Virus record (IMG/VR): IMGVR_UViG_2199352025_000003
Location: 1-27,027 of that record
Origin: a virus
Reading direction: 5' to 3' (one strand)
DNA length: 27,027 nt
Below, in pieces: positions 21,523 through 27,027 of the stretch. A program made the translations under genes and the position numbers. The first letter of the stretch is position 1. The number at the start of each line of letters is the position of its first letter. The notes below the pieces were generated by a model. That model searched no databases. It was not told where the DNA came from and was given only the letters and a program-made list of their open reading frames with translations.

Positions 21523-22029
21523 TCATCGGCATGCAGAGACAATATTGATATCAATGCTCTTGCTTAGATCCTCCGGTAACGACATACTAAAACGTTGCTT
21601 ATATTGGTCTTCTAGCTTTTCTATGATTGCATCGTCAACTTCAACGCTTTCTGGGAATTTACCGTGTTGACGATAATGATCAGCGGCTAACTGCATAACC
21701 TGCAAAAAAGCAGTGCCAGCATCAATTTCATCAGCAGTATAACCCACTGTAAAATCAATACTTTTTAGCGAAAAGGCACCATCTTCATAATCAAGACTTC
21801 GATTAACTCTAGGCAGTGGTTCATTATCAGAGACCTCTGGAATATCAGAAGAGAGCACAATAGCTTCAACGTAATTCAATGCCTTATTAAATCCGTTCTG
21901 TTGAAGTTGCTCTATCACATAGTTCTCTGGAAGCAATAGTTCTCCTTTGAGTTGATCAAGATCAATCTTTGAAAAATCCGATGTTTGACTTAGTTTCCAT
22001 GAAGGAAATGACAGAATACCTTTACCCAT
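21523..22029 (-). CDS. Accessory paralogue B, two modules, 3' end possibly frameshifted
   Basis: A 168-residue protein of unknown function. Residues 1-95 share DFSKIDLDQLKGELLLPE-NY and SSDIPEVSDNEPLP with the 150-residue gene at 26475-26927 (DFSKITLSTIKEALLLPE-GY, SSNDIPEVSEGETLP). Residues 118-142 (HYRQHGKFPESVEVDDAII) match the start of the gene at 23361-23843 (GYCDIHKKYPEGVEVSEDLL), so the protein combines two local modules. Just past the end, the -1 frame reads MPMIFVDGKEV then stop, like the end of its neighbour (VKAVILVDGKEI), which suggests a recent one-base loss. ATG at 22027-22029 is preceded by GGAG. Confidence 0.75.
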   Translation of the reverse strand: MGKGILSFPSWKLSQTSDFSKIDLDQLKGELLLPENYVIEQLQQNGFNKALNYVEAIVLSSDIPEVSDNEPLPRVNRSLDYEDGAFSLKSIDFTVGYTADEIDAGTAFLQVMQLAADHYRQHGKFPESVEVDDAIIEKLEDQYKQRFSMSLPEDLSKSIDINIVSACR

Positions 22030-22034
22030 GATAT

Positions 22035-22319
22035 TTACTCCTTAATTTCTTTGCCATCAACAAGAATCACCGCCTTAACCCTCGTAAAATCAATGCCAGC
22101 ACCAAGTCTTTCCTCGCTATACACCACATCCATCACTGTCTGGCTTCGAAACCTCATCATCTCTTCCTTGTCTTTCCCTGCAATCTTCGCCGATTCAACG
22201 ATAAACGATATAGCGCCATGTCCCATATCATATTGCGCTGCTATCAATGCGTACTCATCGGGTAACTTCATTAACTGCGCTATTTCATCGAGCGTCTTTG
22301 TTAGTATCGTATATCCCAT
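22035..22319 (-). CDS. Accessory paralogue C
   Basis: A 94-residue protein of unknown function, a short relative of the genes at 26475-26927 and 21523-22029. It has the same order of elements: a helix ending in LPDEY (19-23, compare LLPEGY), a hydrophobic strand AISFIVESAKI (36-46, compare LGILVSSNDI), YSEERL-AGIDFTRV (67-81, compare YSEDKV-GVALLKDI) and a last strand VILVDGKEI. It starts three bases after the preceding gene and is followed closely by paralogue B, so the two are co-transcribed. No known family recognised. Confidence 0.7.
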   Translation of the reverse strand: MGYTILTKTLDEIAQLMKLPDEYALIAAQYDMGHGAISFIVESAKIAGKDKEEMMRFRSQTVMDVVYSEERLGAGIDFTRVKAVILVDGKEIKE

Positions 22320-22322
22320 GCT

Positions 22323-22868
22323 TTACCTCAATAACATCATAAAAGCGCCGATAATAACGAAGCCAATGATAACACCGATGGTATACGATGTTATCGCTTT
22401 GATGAAAACATCGTGGGCCATAATGATTTTGCGAGATAAATCAATGTTCCAACTAGGTTCTGTATCGCTTATCAACGCCTTATCAACATATGGCGTTACT
22501 ACAGTGTGATAAGCATTGTTATCAACGAGCCTACGAAACATGCTATTGTATTGACATTTCCTCCATGTGAACAATGGCTTCATGTTGTCGTCGTATTCTC
22601 GTAGTTCCTCGCAGTCTTGATATTGTTGCATTGGAGGATCTTGCTTAGGCATTGCCTTTTCTTCGATCAACAATGTCTGGCTTTGTTGCCTTAATAGACC
22701 TCGTTGTTCTCGATGCTCATTGATTTGGCATAGACCTTTCGTTATATCTCCCATGCGAACATCGCCCCATTCATCGTCTTCTTCGTTGGTCTTTGATGAA
22801 GCAATGTCTAATCTGTCCTCTATGAGTGCCATAAGAGCAAAGAGCGATCTTTGATCTTGGTAAGTCAT
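22323..22868 (-). CDS. Tail-anchored membrane protein of unknown function
   Basis: A 181-residue protein, largely charged and Gln/Glu-rich (residues 25-110), with one strong hydrophobic segment at the C-terminus, about 163-180 (TIGVIIGFVIIGAFMMLL), followed by a single Arg. There is no signal peptide. This fits a C-tail-anchored cytoplasmic protein. Cys residues occur at about 47, 87 and 105. It could be a membrane-located accessory such as a superinfection-exclusion or lysis-timing factor, but nothing specific identifies it, and it has no holin-like multi-span layout. Confidence 0.7.
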   Translation of the reverse strand: MTYQDQRSLFALMALIEDRLDIASSKTNEEDDEWGDVRMGDITKGLCQINEHREQRGLLRQQSQTLLIEEKAMPKQDPPMQQYQDCEELREYDDNMKPLFTWRKCQYNSMFRRLVDNNAYHTVVTPYVDKALISDTEPSWNIDLSRKIIMAHDVFIKAITSYTIGVIIGFVIIGAFMMLLR

Positions 22869-22872
22869 AGCT

Positions 22873-23364
22873 TCACCTCTCTGCCATTTTATCGGTTACA
22901 CTGACATCTCTCAATATCCGTTCTCCGGTATCCAAGTAGATAAGCATAACCTCATCAGACTTCCAGTGCCACTTGAAATCCAGAAACAGACACCCTGCAT
23001 TATTAAAAAACTTCGGACCTGCTGCGGTACAGATGTCTAATACAATGCATCCATCGTCCCACTCTGTAGCCTTGATGACTCCCCAAGTTTTTGCTGTCTT
23101 TTGCCGATAGGCAATGAGTACAGGACGATCTTTCTGAGCACGTTCTTTGTATTCATCGATCTTTTCTTGGAGATCTTCTTCTGCCAACGACTCTCTTTGT
23201 ATGTAATCTATGATCTCGTTGCCATACCCTTTCCACAGAGCCCCAATGCCGGTCTCTTCATTGGAATTAGGCGGCGTTGATACTGACTTTTTGTCATCCC
23301 ACGCAAGAGCGACAACTAAGCTATGTGACTCCCATGTTGTCCTAAATATATCCTTTGCTTTCAT
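22873..23364 (-). CDS. Accessory protein of unknown function
   Basis: A 163-residue protein, not recognised. A Trp-rich, mixed alpha/beta sequence: TTWESHSLVVALAWDDKKS at the N-terminus, a charged central helix (ESLAEEDLQEKIDEYKERA) and a beta-rich C-terminal half (AGCLFLDFKWHWKSDEVML). Its start overlaps the stop of the preceding gene by ATGA, so the pair is translationally coupled. No membrane segment or catalytic motif seen. Confidence 0.7.
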   Translation of the reverse strand: MKAKDIFRTTWESHSLVVALAWDDKKSVSTPPNSNEETGIGALWKGYGNEIIDYIQRESLAEEDLQEKIDEYKERAQKDRPVLIAYRQKTAKTWGVIKATEWDDGCIVLDICTAAGPKFFNNAGCLFLDFKWHWKSDEVMLIYLDTGERILRDVSVTDKMAER

Positions 23365-23843
23365 CCCTTAATAATCTCCTTTAAATCCTTTAAAATCGCC
23401 TCGTATCCATAAGCAACACCATATACATCGCACATATATTGATTTTCTTGAAATGGATGTTTTCTCGTTGTTTTATCAATGATGTGTGTATTGATATTGA
23501 TGTTCTTTACTGCCAAGTCATGCTGCAATTTACCATAACAAAACTCTGTACATCTCTGTGCTCCATCAGGATCGAGGTCAACTTGACGAATAAAGAATGA
23601 CCTTGCCACATCGTCACCAATGGGAACGACGGGAACGGTGATGATATCGAAGGTGGGATGATCATCTCTGCCAATCTCGAAAAAACGAAAATCTTGCTGT
23701 GGCAACGGCGGAAAACGAAAGCACGTCTGCGTCATTTGCCATAAAAGATCTTCGCTTACCTCGACTCCCTCAGGATACTTTTTGTGTATGTCGCAATAGC
23801 CTTGAATAGCACGTTGTACATAGCGATCTGTATCATTCAACAT
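23361..23843 (-). CDS. Accessory protein with a 'YPEGVEV' N-terminal module
   Basis: A 160-residue protein, not assigned to a family. Its first 40 residues (AIQGYCDIHKKYPEGVEVSE, DLLWQM) are related to residues 115-142 of the gene at 21523-22029. Similar short 'hGxxPxxIEVsxxvwxxL' modules occur in scattered phage hypotheticals. The remainder is beta-rich (FDIITVPVVPIGD) with a C-terminal helix. ATG overlaps the previous stop by several bases. Part of the tightly coupled accessory operon. Confidence 0.7.
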   Translation of the reverse strand: MLNDTDRYVQRAIQGYCDIHKKYPEGVEVSEDLLWQMTQTCFRFPPLPQQDFRFFEIGRDDHPTFDIITVPVVPIGDDVARSFFIRQVDLDPDGAQRCTEFCYGKLQHDLAVKNININTHIIDKTTRKHPFQENQYMCDVYGVAYGYEAILKDLKEIIKG

Positions 23844-24208
23844 TGTAATCTTCGCCCATTATCGAATATCATCAAAAATACATTGCCATCGGTATAAGTG
23901 TCGACAATGATCATAGAGAACTTTTTGTCTTTGTCTTCATAGATTGACAACGCAAATGGATCTAGATACCTACTTCCCCTGATTTCTCCAGAGTACACAT
24001 CATCACCGTGAATATCGTCAATTTCATATTCTTGATCTATGAGTTTCTGATGGTTTTCTTTTTTATCCGACCAATATACCGTATTGGACCCTATGCTCCA
24101 CCACGCTTCTCGCATGTCGTCAAGCGGATATACACGCCATCCTTCTTTGAATTGAAAAAGATCATAGATTGTTTGCTGTAACTTAAAATATTCGTCTAGT
24201 TCTTTCAT
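23837..24208 (-). CDS. Accessory protein of unknown function
   Basis: A 123-residue protein, not recognised. An acidic, Tyr/Trp-rich sequence with EGWRVYPLDDMREAWWSIGS near the N-terminus, a YDxDD-like acidic loop (EIDDIHGDDVYSGE) and a C-terminal strand pair (KFSMIIVDTYTDGNVFLMIF). It starts by ATGA overlap with the preceding gene and overlaps the next start. Composition suggests a small, soluble, acidic protein. Confidence 0.65.
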   Translation of the reverse strand: MKELDEYFKLQQTIYDLFQFKEGWRVYPLDDMREAWWSIGSNTVYWSDKKENHQKLIDQEYEIDDIHGDDVYSGEIRGSRYLDPFALSIYEDKDKKFSMIIVDTYTDGNVFLMIFDNGRRLQC

Positions 24209-24663
24209 AAATATCTTCCCTCTATAACGCTTTCCTGCGTAATACGAAGCTTTCCATTGCCATCAACGCGTACATCGAACTCCATGCCATTTTTTCGAGG
24301 ATGCGGTGATAACGCTGTAACACGAAATATTTCATCGATCTCTGTCAAAATATGCTGTGGTATAAGGTCGTTCTTTGTTTTCAATGTAGGGCCATAGTTT
24401 GACTTTGATCTTCCTTCAATGGCAGTGACGAGATAAGGCAGATCGTTGTCAATTAAGTGAGACGACATGAAGTCGCGGACTTGTTGATGTATTGCTTCGA
24501 GGCGTTGGAAGATCAATGGCTGTTTGTCGTTTGTCTTAGCGGGAGCATCGATTTGGTCAATGATTTCATGAAATCGTGGCATTGCCTTTTCGTTGATGGC
24601 CTTGCCACGATGTAGACCAGCCCACGCTAGGAGATCTTGTTTGATCTGCTCTAGATTATCCAT
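24205..24663 (-). CDS. Accessory protein of unknown function
   Basis: A 152-residue protein, not recognised. ATG at 24661-24663 is preferred over an ATG two codons upstream because GAGG then has a six-base spacing. The N-terminal half is helical (LEQIKQDLLAWAGLHRG, HEIIDQIDAP), the C-terminal half mixed and ending in FDVRVDGNGKLRITQESV, a likely beta hairpin. It overlaps the next gene by ATGA. Confidence 0.65.
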   Translation of the reverse strand: MDNLEQIKQDLLAWAGLHRGKAINEKAMPRFHEIIDQIDAPAKTNDKQPLIFQRLEAIHQQVRDFMSSHLIDNDLPYLVTAIEGRSKSNYGPTLKTKNDLIPQHILTEIDEIFRVTALSPHPRKNGMEFDVRVDGNGKLRITQESVIEGRYL

Positions 24664-24934
24664 TAGCATCCTCTTTAGTCATATCTGGCACGTCATTTTC
24701 TACTATCTGACTTGCAGCATGCCCTTTACCTTTACGCCACGCTACATCTTCATCAAGGTACGTTACAACATGGCAAGCCAAATCATAGGCCCAACGCGCT
24801 ATAGCTAACTCATATGCTTCTCTAGCTTTATCAAGACTGGCATAGGTTGTTGTGCTCACAGCATCCAAATCACGCATAAGAACTTTAGCAAAACCTGCAA
24901 ATTGCGTGTCTCTGCTTAAATCATCACTCATCAT
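24656..24934 (-). CDS. Accessory protein of unknown function
   Basis: A 92-residue helical protein: GFAKVLMRDLDAVS, then a helix with EAYELAIARWAYDLACHVV, then a basic loop (AWRKGKGHAA) and an acidic end. ATG at 24932-24934 is followed directly by a second ATG, and which is used is unclear because only a weak purine-rich stretch precedes them. It overlaps both neighbours by a few bases. Function unknown. Confidence 0.6.
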   Translation of the reverse strand: MMSDDLSRDTQFAGFAKVLMRDLDAVSTTTYASLDKAREAYELAIARWAYDLACHVVTYLDEDVAWRKGKGHAASQIVENDVPDMTKEDANG

Positions 24935-25223
24935 TACTCATGTCTTCTAATTTATCGATTACTTGAAACAACAAATAAGCTTGCATAGTCTTTTGATCAA
25001 CTCTATACAACAATTTATCACCGCACGCCGCTGCAATCCTAGCACACGACGCCATTTCTTCGTCAACCTCGCATCGCAATATATCAATGATCTCTTTGTT
25101 TGCTATTGCTTTTCGATATGTTTCTTGTTGCTCTTTTTGCCTTTGCCATGCCTTGTGTTGCATGGCATGGTCTCTTTGATGCGTATCAGCGCCACATTGT
25201 TGGCAATAGCTATCGAAGATCAT
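24924..25223 (-). CDS. Small protein with N-terminal Cys-x2-Cys motif
   Basis: A 99-residue protein. It opens MIFDSYCQQCGADTHQRDHA, with a single Cys-x2-Cys and nearby His residues that may bind zinc. A long Gln/Lys/Glu-rich helix follows, then Cys residues at about 50, 60 and 66. GAGGG lies six bases before ATG at 25221-25223. Its start overlaps the end of the broken small membrane gene just upstream. Function unknown. Confidence 0.65.
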   Translation of the reverse strand: MIFDSYCQQCGADTHQRDHAMQHKAWQRQKEQQETYRKAIANKEIIDILRCEVDEEMASCARIAAACGDKLLYRVDQKTMQAYLLFQVIDKLEDMSNDE

Positions 25224-25378
25224 ATCTTGCCCTCACCATTTCTTCGATGTCCTTCTGTGCATCCCTAAGAAACTTGATGTACCATACAATGATATCATAC
25301 AATGATATAAGGAATGATATAGAGAACAGTGACCCTTATTGCTATCGATGTCAGTAATAACCAATCACAAATGCTCAT
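25210..25378 (-). pseudogene. Small membrane-protein gene interrupted by a 13-bp tandem duplication
   Basis: ATG at 25376-25378 has GAGG nine bases upstream and overlaps the end of the 69-residue gene. The frame now stops after 27 codons (TGA at 25295-25297), inside an exact 13-bp duplication. Removing one repeat copy restores a 51-codon frame ending at TAG 25210-25212, just past the next gene's start, with no other stop. The restored product would have a hydrophobic span (WLLLTSIAIRVTVLYIIPYI, then IVWYIKFL) and a charged helix (RDAQKDIEEMVRARYDLR). So the site fills what would otherwise be a 140-base gap. A short 27-residue peptide may still be made. Confidence 0.65.
25283..25308. repeat. 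13-bp perfect tandem duplication
   Basis: The plus strand has CATACAATGATAT twice in a row (25283-25295 and 25296-25308), followed by a degraded partial third unit (GGAATGATAT). The junction creates the palindrome ATGATATCAT (25289-25298). The unit is not a multiple of three, so it shifts the frame of the small membrane gene it lies in. Confidence 0.9.
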
Positions 25379-25574
25379 TACTCTTGTCCTCGTAAATCTT
25401 GGATATCACAATGACAGGCTTTGCGTCTGTGTTCAACCGGTCTCGAAAAGTCTCTTCGAACCACGCAATAGACGCTGCTCTCTTAGCGTTATCATAGCTT
25501 TCATCGATACTACATGGATCATCAATAAGAATCATTGCTTTATGTTGTTTTTCAATGCAGTCTTTATCTTGCAT
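25365..25574 (-). CDS. Terminase Walker B-like mini-protein
   Basis: A 69-residue protein. AMILIDDPC (13-21), IAWFEETFRDRLN (36-48) and VIVISKIYED (54-63) line up in order with this phage's large terminase (HLLIDDPNN 168-176, NWFGNTWMSRLN 189-200, AMIIAGQRIHER 206-217), so it looks like the Walker B-to-coupling part of a terminase ATPase on its own. The coupling motif is eroded (KIYEDKS versus RIHERDL), and there is no Walker A. The 138-residue gene at 16546-16962 has the same WF..F..R(L/I)N block. Its start overlaps the upstream stop. It may be a relic, or an expressed partner or competitor of the terminase. Confidence 0.6.
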   Translation of the reverse strand: MQDKDCIEKQHKAMILIDDPCSIDESYDNAKRAASIAWFEETFRDRLNTDAKPVIVISKIYEDKSNEHL

Positions 25575-25902
25575 AGTTTCTTATTGCCTCTTCGACATCT
25601 TTTTCAATAAATTCCATCGCATATCCTTGTCTCATAATGTCCTCCCTGACTTGCCTCGCATTTTTGTTGACAAGACCTAGCTCTCCGCCATCGATAGGCA
25701 TCGCTTCTCCGGTTCTTGGCGATATCCCCGTGCAGACAGCATCATCGAAGGCATCGCATCGACTATGATATTGCTCTGCCAATCCTTGCAGTTTTAGCTC
25801 ATCTTCGGTAGGTCCTAGCCATTCGCCGTAAAGCATTGATCTACGCTTTGGCTGCAAAAGCTTTGCTAAGTCTTCGATTTCAAGGTAATCTTTGAACATC
25901 AT
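25564..25902 (-). CDS. Conserved-looking phage protein of unknown function
   Basis: A 112-residue protein. A basic N-terminal part with LLQPKRRSMLYGEWLGPT precedes the block YHSRCDAFDDAVCTG (45-59), MPIDGGELGLVNKNARQVRE (68-87) and a C-terminal helix. The 'RCxAxDxxVCTG...GELGLxNxNAxxV' pattern recalls uncharacterised proteins of other phages. The two Cys residues could be functional. AGGGG precedes two consecutive ATGs at 25902. The stop overlaps the start of the terminase-like mini-gene. Confidence 0.7.
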   Translation of the reverse strand: MMFKDYLEIEDLAKLLQPKRRSMLYGEWLGPTEDELKLQGLAEQYHSRCDAFDDAVCTGISPRTGEAMPIDGGELGLVNKNARQVREDIMRQGYAMEFIEKDVEEAIRNYAR

Positions 25903-25914
25903 TGCCCCTTTGCC

Positions 25915-26232
25915 TTAATAAATATCATAGTTTTCCAGTAAAACCTTGACTGCATCCCATAAGGCATCGACTAACTCTGTTGCATCATCCTCATCGAAGT
26001 CAATGTATCTGCTTTGTATCCTCCATCCTGTTTTGTCTGTTTCACGTTCAATGTGCCACCATTCATCTTTAATGTGGTCATCGATAAACTGTATTAAATG
26101 CTGTATTGATCGATAAGCAACATGGTAATCTTTGTTAATGCTTTGTTTCTCAAAGACCCATGCAAGATATTTTTGCCTGCCTTGATTGGACAATGAGTCA
26201 TATTGCTCTTGCGTTATTTCTTGCTTCATCAT
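25915..26232 (-). CDS. Accessory protein of unknown function
   Basis: A 105-residue protein, not assigned. N-terminus MMKQEITQEQYDSLSNQGRQ with a following Trp (YLAWVFEKQ) is of a kind often seen in short phage proteins. The middle holds a Trp-rich strand (DEWWHIERETDKTGWRI), and the C-terminus is an acidic helix (ATELVDALWDAVKVLLENYD). Six bases separate it from the upstream stop. No catalytic motif seen. Confidence 0.65.
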   Translation of the reverse strand: MMKQEITQEQYDSLSNQGRQKYLAWVFEKQSINKDYHVAYRSIQHLIQFIDDHIKDEWWHIERETDKTGWRIQSRYIDFDEDDATELVDALWDAVKVLLENYDIY

Positions 26233-26238
26233 CGTCTT

Positions 26239-26475
26239 TCATCGCCTCGTTGTATCTCCATGCGTTTTAATGCTCTTTGTCATCTCTTCCATAACATCTT
26301 TGGCTATCTCTGGTCTCATATCGTTTAACTTCGCTTTTACCTCGCTTCCTAATGAAGCACGGAAACTATGCATTGCTTTGCTTACGGCGTCTTGCACTAA
26401 TTGATTAATGACTTGCACTAGGGCTTCGGTGCCTGTTAATGATTTTTCGTTGTCGTCTTCGGTGTATGATGACAT
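26239..26475 (-). CDS. Small helical protein of unknown function
   Basis: A 78-residue protein, mostly helical and charged: TGTEALVQVINQLVQDAVSK, FRASLGSEVKAKLNDMRPEI, then DVMEEMTKSIKTHGD. The two heptad-like helices suggest a small coiled coil or dimer. It begins by TAATG overlap with the end of the paralogue A gene. Not recognised. Confidence 0.65.
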   Translation of the reverse strand: MSSYTEDDNEKSLTGTEALVQVINQLVQDAVSKAMHSFRASLGSEVKAKLNDMRPEIAKDVMEEMTKSIKTHGDTTRR

Positions 26476-26927
26476 TATTGTCTATCCTTTGCGTAAATCA
26501 CTGTTGTTCCTATTTTGATGTCTTTCAGCAATGCAACACCGTTAACCTTGTCCTCACTGTAATCCCTGATATACCATGGATCAATGAAGGGCAATGTTTC
26601 ACCTTCGCTTACCTCTGGTATATCATTGGATGACACCAATATGCCTAAGCACCTACCATGGCTACCATAAAACTCTTTAAGCACTTGATGCACAGCATAG
26701 CCTTCAGGGAGCAACAACGCCTCTTTGATTGTCGATAACGTTATCTTTGAAAAATCGATGTCCTTATCGCTTTCTTGCTCTACAACGCCTAGCTCTGAAG
26801 GATCGACATGAACGATGTCTTTTCGTTTGTCAGGGTCGTTATAGTCGATAGCGACTTGCAATGCTGACGGCGTTATTCTGATGATGCCTTTGCCGTTACC
26901 TCTACTATGGATATCTAGTACACCCAC
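26475..26927 (-). CDS. Accessory paralogue A
   Basis: A 150-residue protein of unknown function. It starts with GTG at 26925-26927, preceded by AAGGAGG at good spacing. Residues 58-115 (DFSKITLSTIKEALLLPEGY, then CLGILVSSNDIPEVSEGETL) are clearly related to the gene at 21523-22029. The end (YSEDKVNGVALLKDIKIGTT) aligns with the 94-residue gene at 22035-22319. Before the shared part is a variable N-terminus with GKGIIRITPSAL. It is the most upstream complete gene of the accessory arm. Confidence 0.7.
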   Translation of the reverse strand: MGVLDIHSRGNGKGIIRITPSALQVAIDYNDPDKRKDIVHVDPSELGVVEQESDKDIDFSKITLSTIKEALLLPEGYAVHQVLKEFYGSHGRCLGILVSSNDIPEVSEGETLPFIDPWYIRDYSEDKVNGVALLKDIKIGTTVIYAKDRQ

Positions 26928-27027
26928 AGCTTTGTTCCTCCTTCCACCAGGGTAGTTTCACTTGAACTTTCACCCAAGCCAGAGCTACTCTGTCCAGAGG
27001 CGTTATGTTCCCGTGTAACTCACGGTA
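26905..27027 (-). CDS. 3' end of a gene entering from the right edge
   Basis: A minus-strand frame is open from the window edge for 40 codons to TAG at 26905-26907. It includes LHGNITPLDRVALAWVKV and KLPWWKEEQSCG, a plausible protein sequence. It overlaps the GTG start of paralogue A by 23 bases and contains that gene's Shine-Dalgarno. Too short to identify; it could be chance. Confidence 0.4.
   Translation of the reverse strand, partial: YRELHGNITPLDRVALAWVKVQVKLPWWKEEQSCGCTRYP

Noticed and set aside
22323-22868. Calling the tail-anchored protein a holin
   Set aside because: It has one C-terminal span and a large soluble part, with no endolysin gene nearby; the holin assignment has no support.
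25210-25329. A 39-residue frame starting with CTG at 25329
   Set aside because: It needs a rare start codon with poor spacing, and is better explained as the second half of the frame-broken 51-codon gene.
1-27027. tRNA genes, CRISPR arrays, insertion sequences, attachment sites
   Set aside because: No cloverleaf, regularly spaced repeat array, transposase or integrase gene could be seen.

Overview
The window is about 27 kb of a tailed-phage genome (free phage or prophage). It carries the packaging, head, connector and tail genes of a siphovirus with an HK97-type head, plus a block of small accessory genes. Every supported gene is on the minus strand, so the biological order runs from position 27027 down to 1. 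Shine-Dalgarno motifs (AGGAG, GAGG, GGGAG) precede most genes, and many neighbours overlap by ATGA or TAATG, so the host uses ordinary SD-led initiation. The host itself cannot be named from the sequence. No integrase, repressor, lysis gene, polymerase, tRNA, CRISPR array or insertion sequence is visible.

Right arm (27027 to about 21500): a packed operon of about 14 small genes, mostly of unknown function. It includes a three-member paralogous family (26475-26927, 22035-22319, 21523-22029), a 69-residue relic-like piece of a terminase ATPase (25365-25574), a tail-anchored membrane protein (22323-22868), and a small membrane-protein gene apparently broken by a 13-bp tandem duplication (25210-25378). 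A candidate promoter, a lone small gene and a strong intrinsic terminator (21115-21460) separate this block from the late genes.

Packaging and head (21092 to about 8987): a ParB-like/DNA methyltransferase fusion; an ASCH-domain/small-terminase fusion; large terminase; a small protein made of terminase-like segments; a 983-residue portal that also contains a 2H-phosphoesterase (2'-5' ligase-like) domain and a MuF head-morphogenesis domain; a prohead protease with a long C-terminal extension; the HK97-type major capsid protein; a possible decoration protein; and two connector proteins.

Head/tail junction and tail (8966 to 1): a beta-rich virion-surface candidate, a low-complexity protein, five small proteins (one resembles the Acb2/Tad1 hairpin family of cyclic-nucleotide sponges, two are tandem zinc-ribbon microproteins), tail completion proteins, two paralogous tail-tube proteins, tail assembly chaperones made through a -1 ribosomal frameshift, the tape measure protein, and the start of a tail hub or baseplate gene cut by the window edge.

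The observations most worth following are the portal-2H-MuF fusion, the ASCH-TerS fusion, the Acb2-like gene in the structural cluster, the terminase-derived mini-proteins, and the signs of recent small-scale mutation in the accessory arm.
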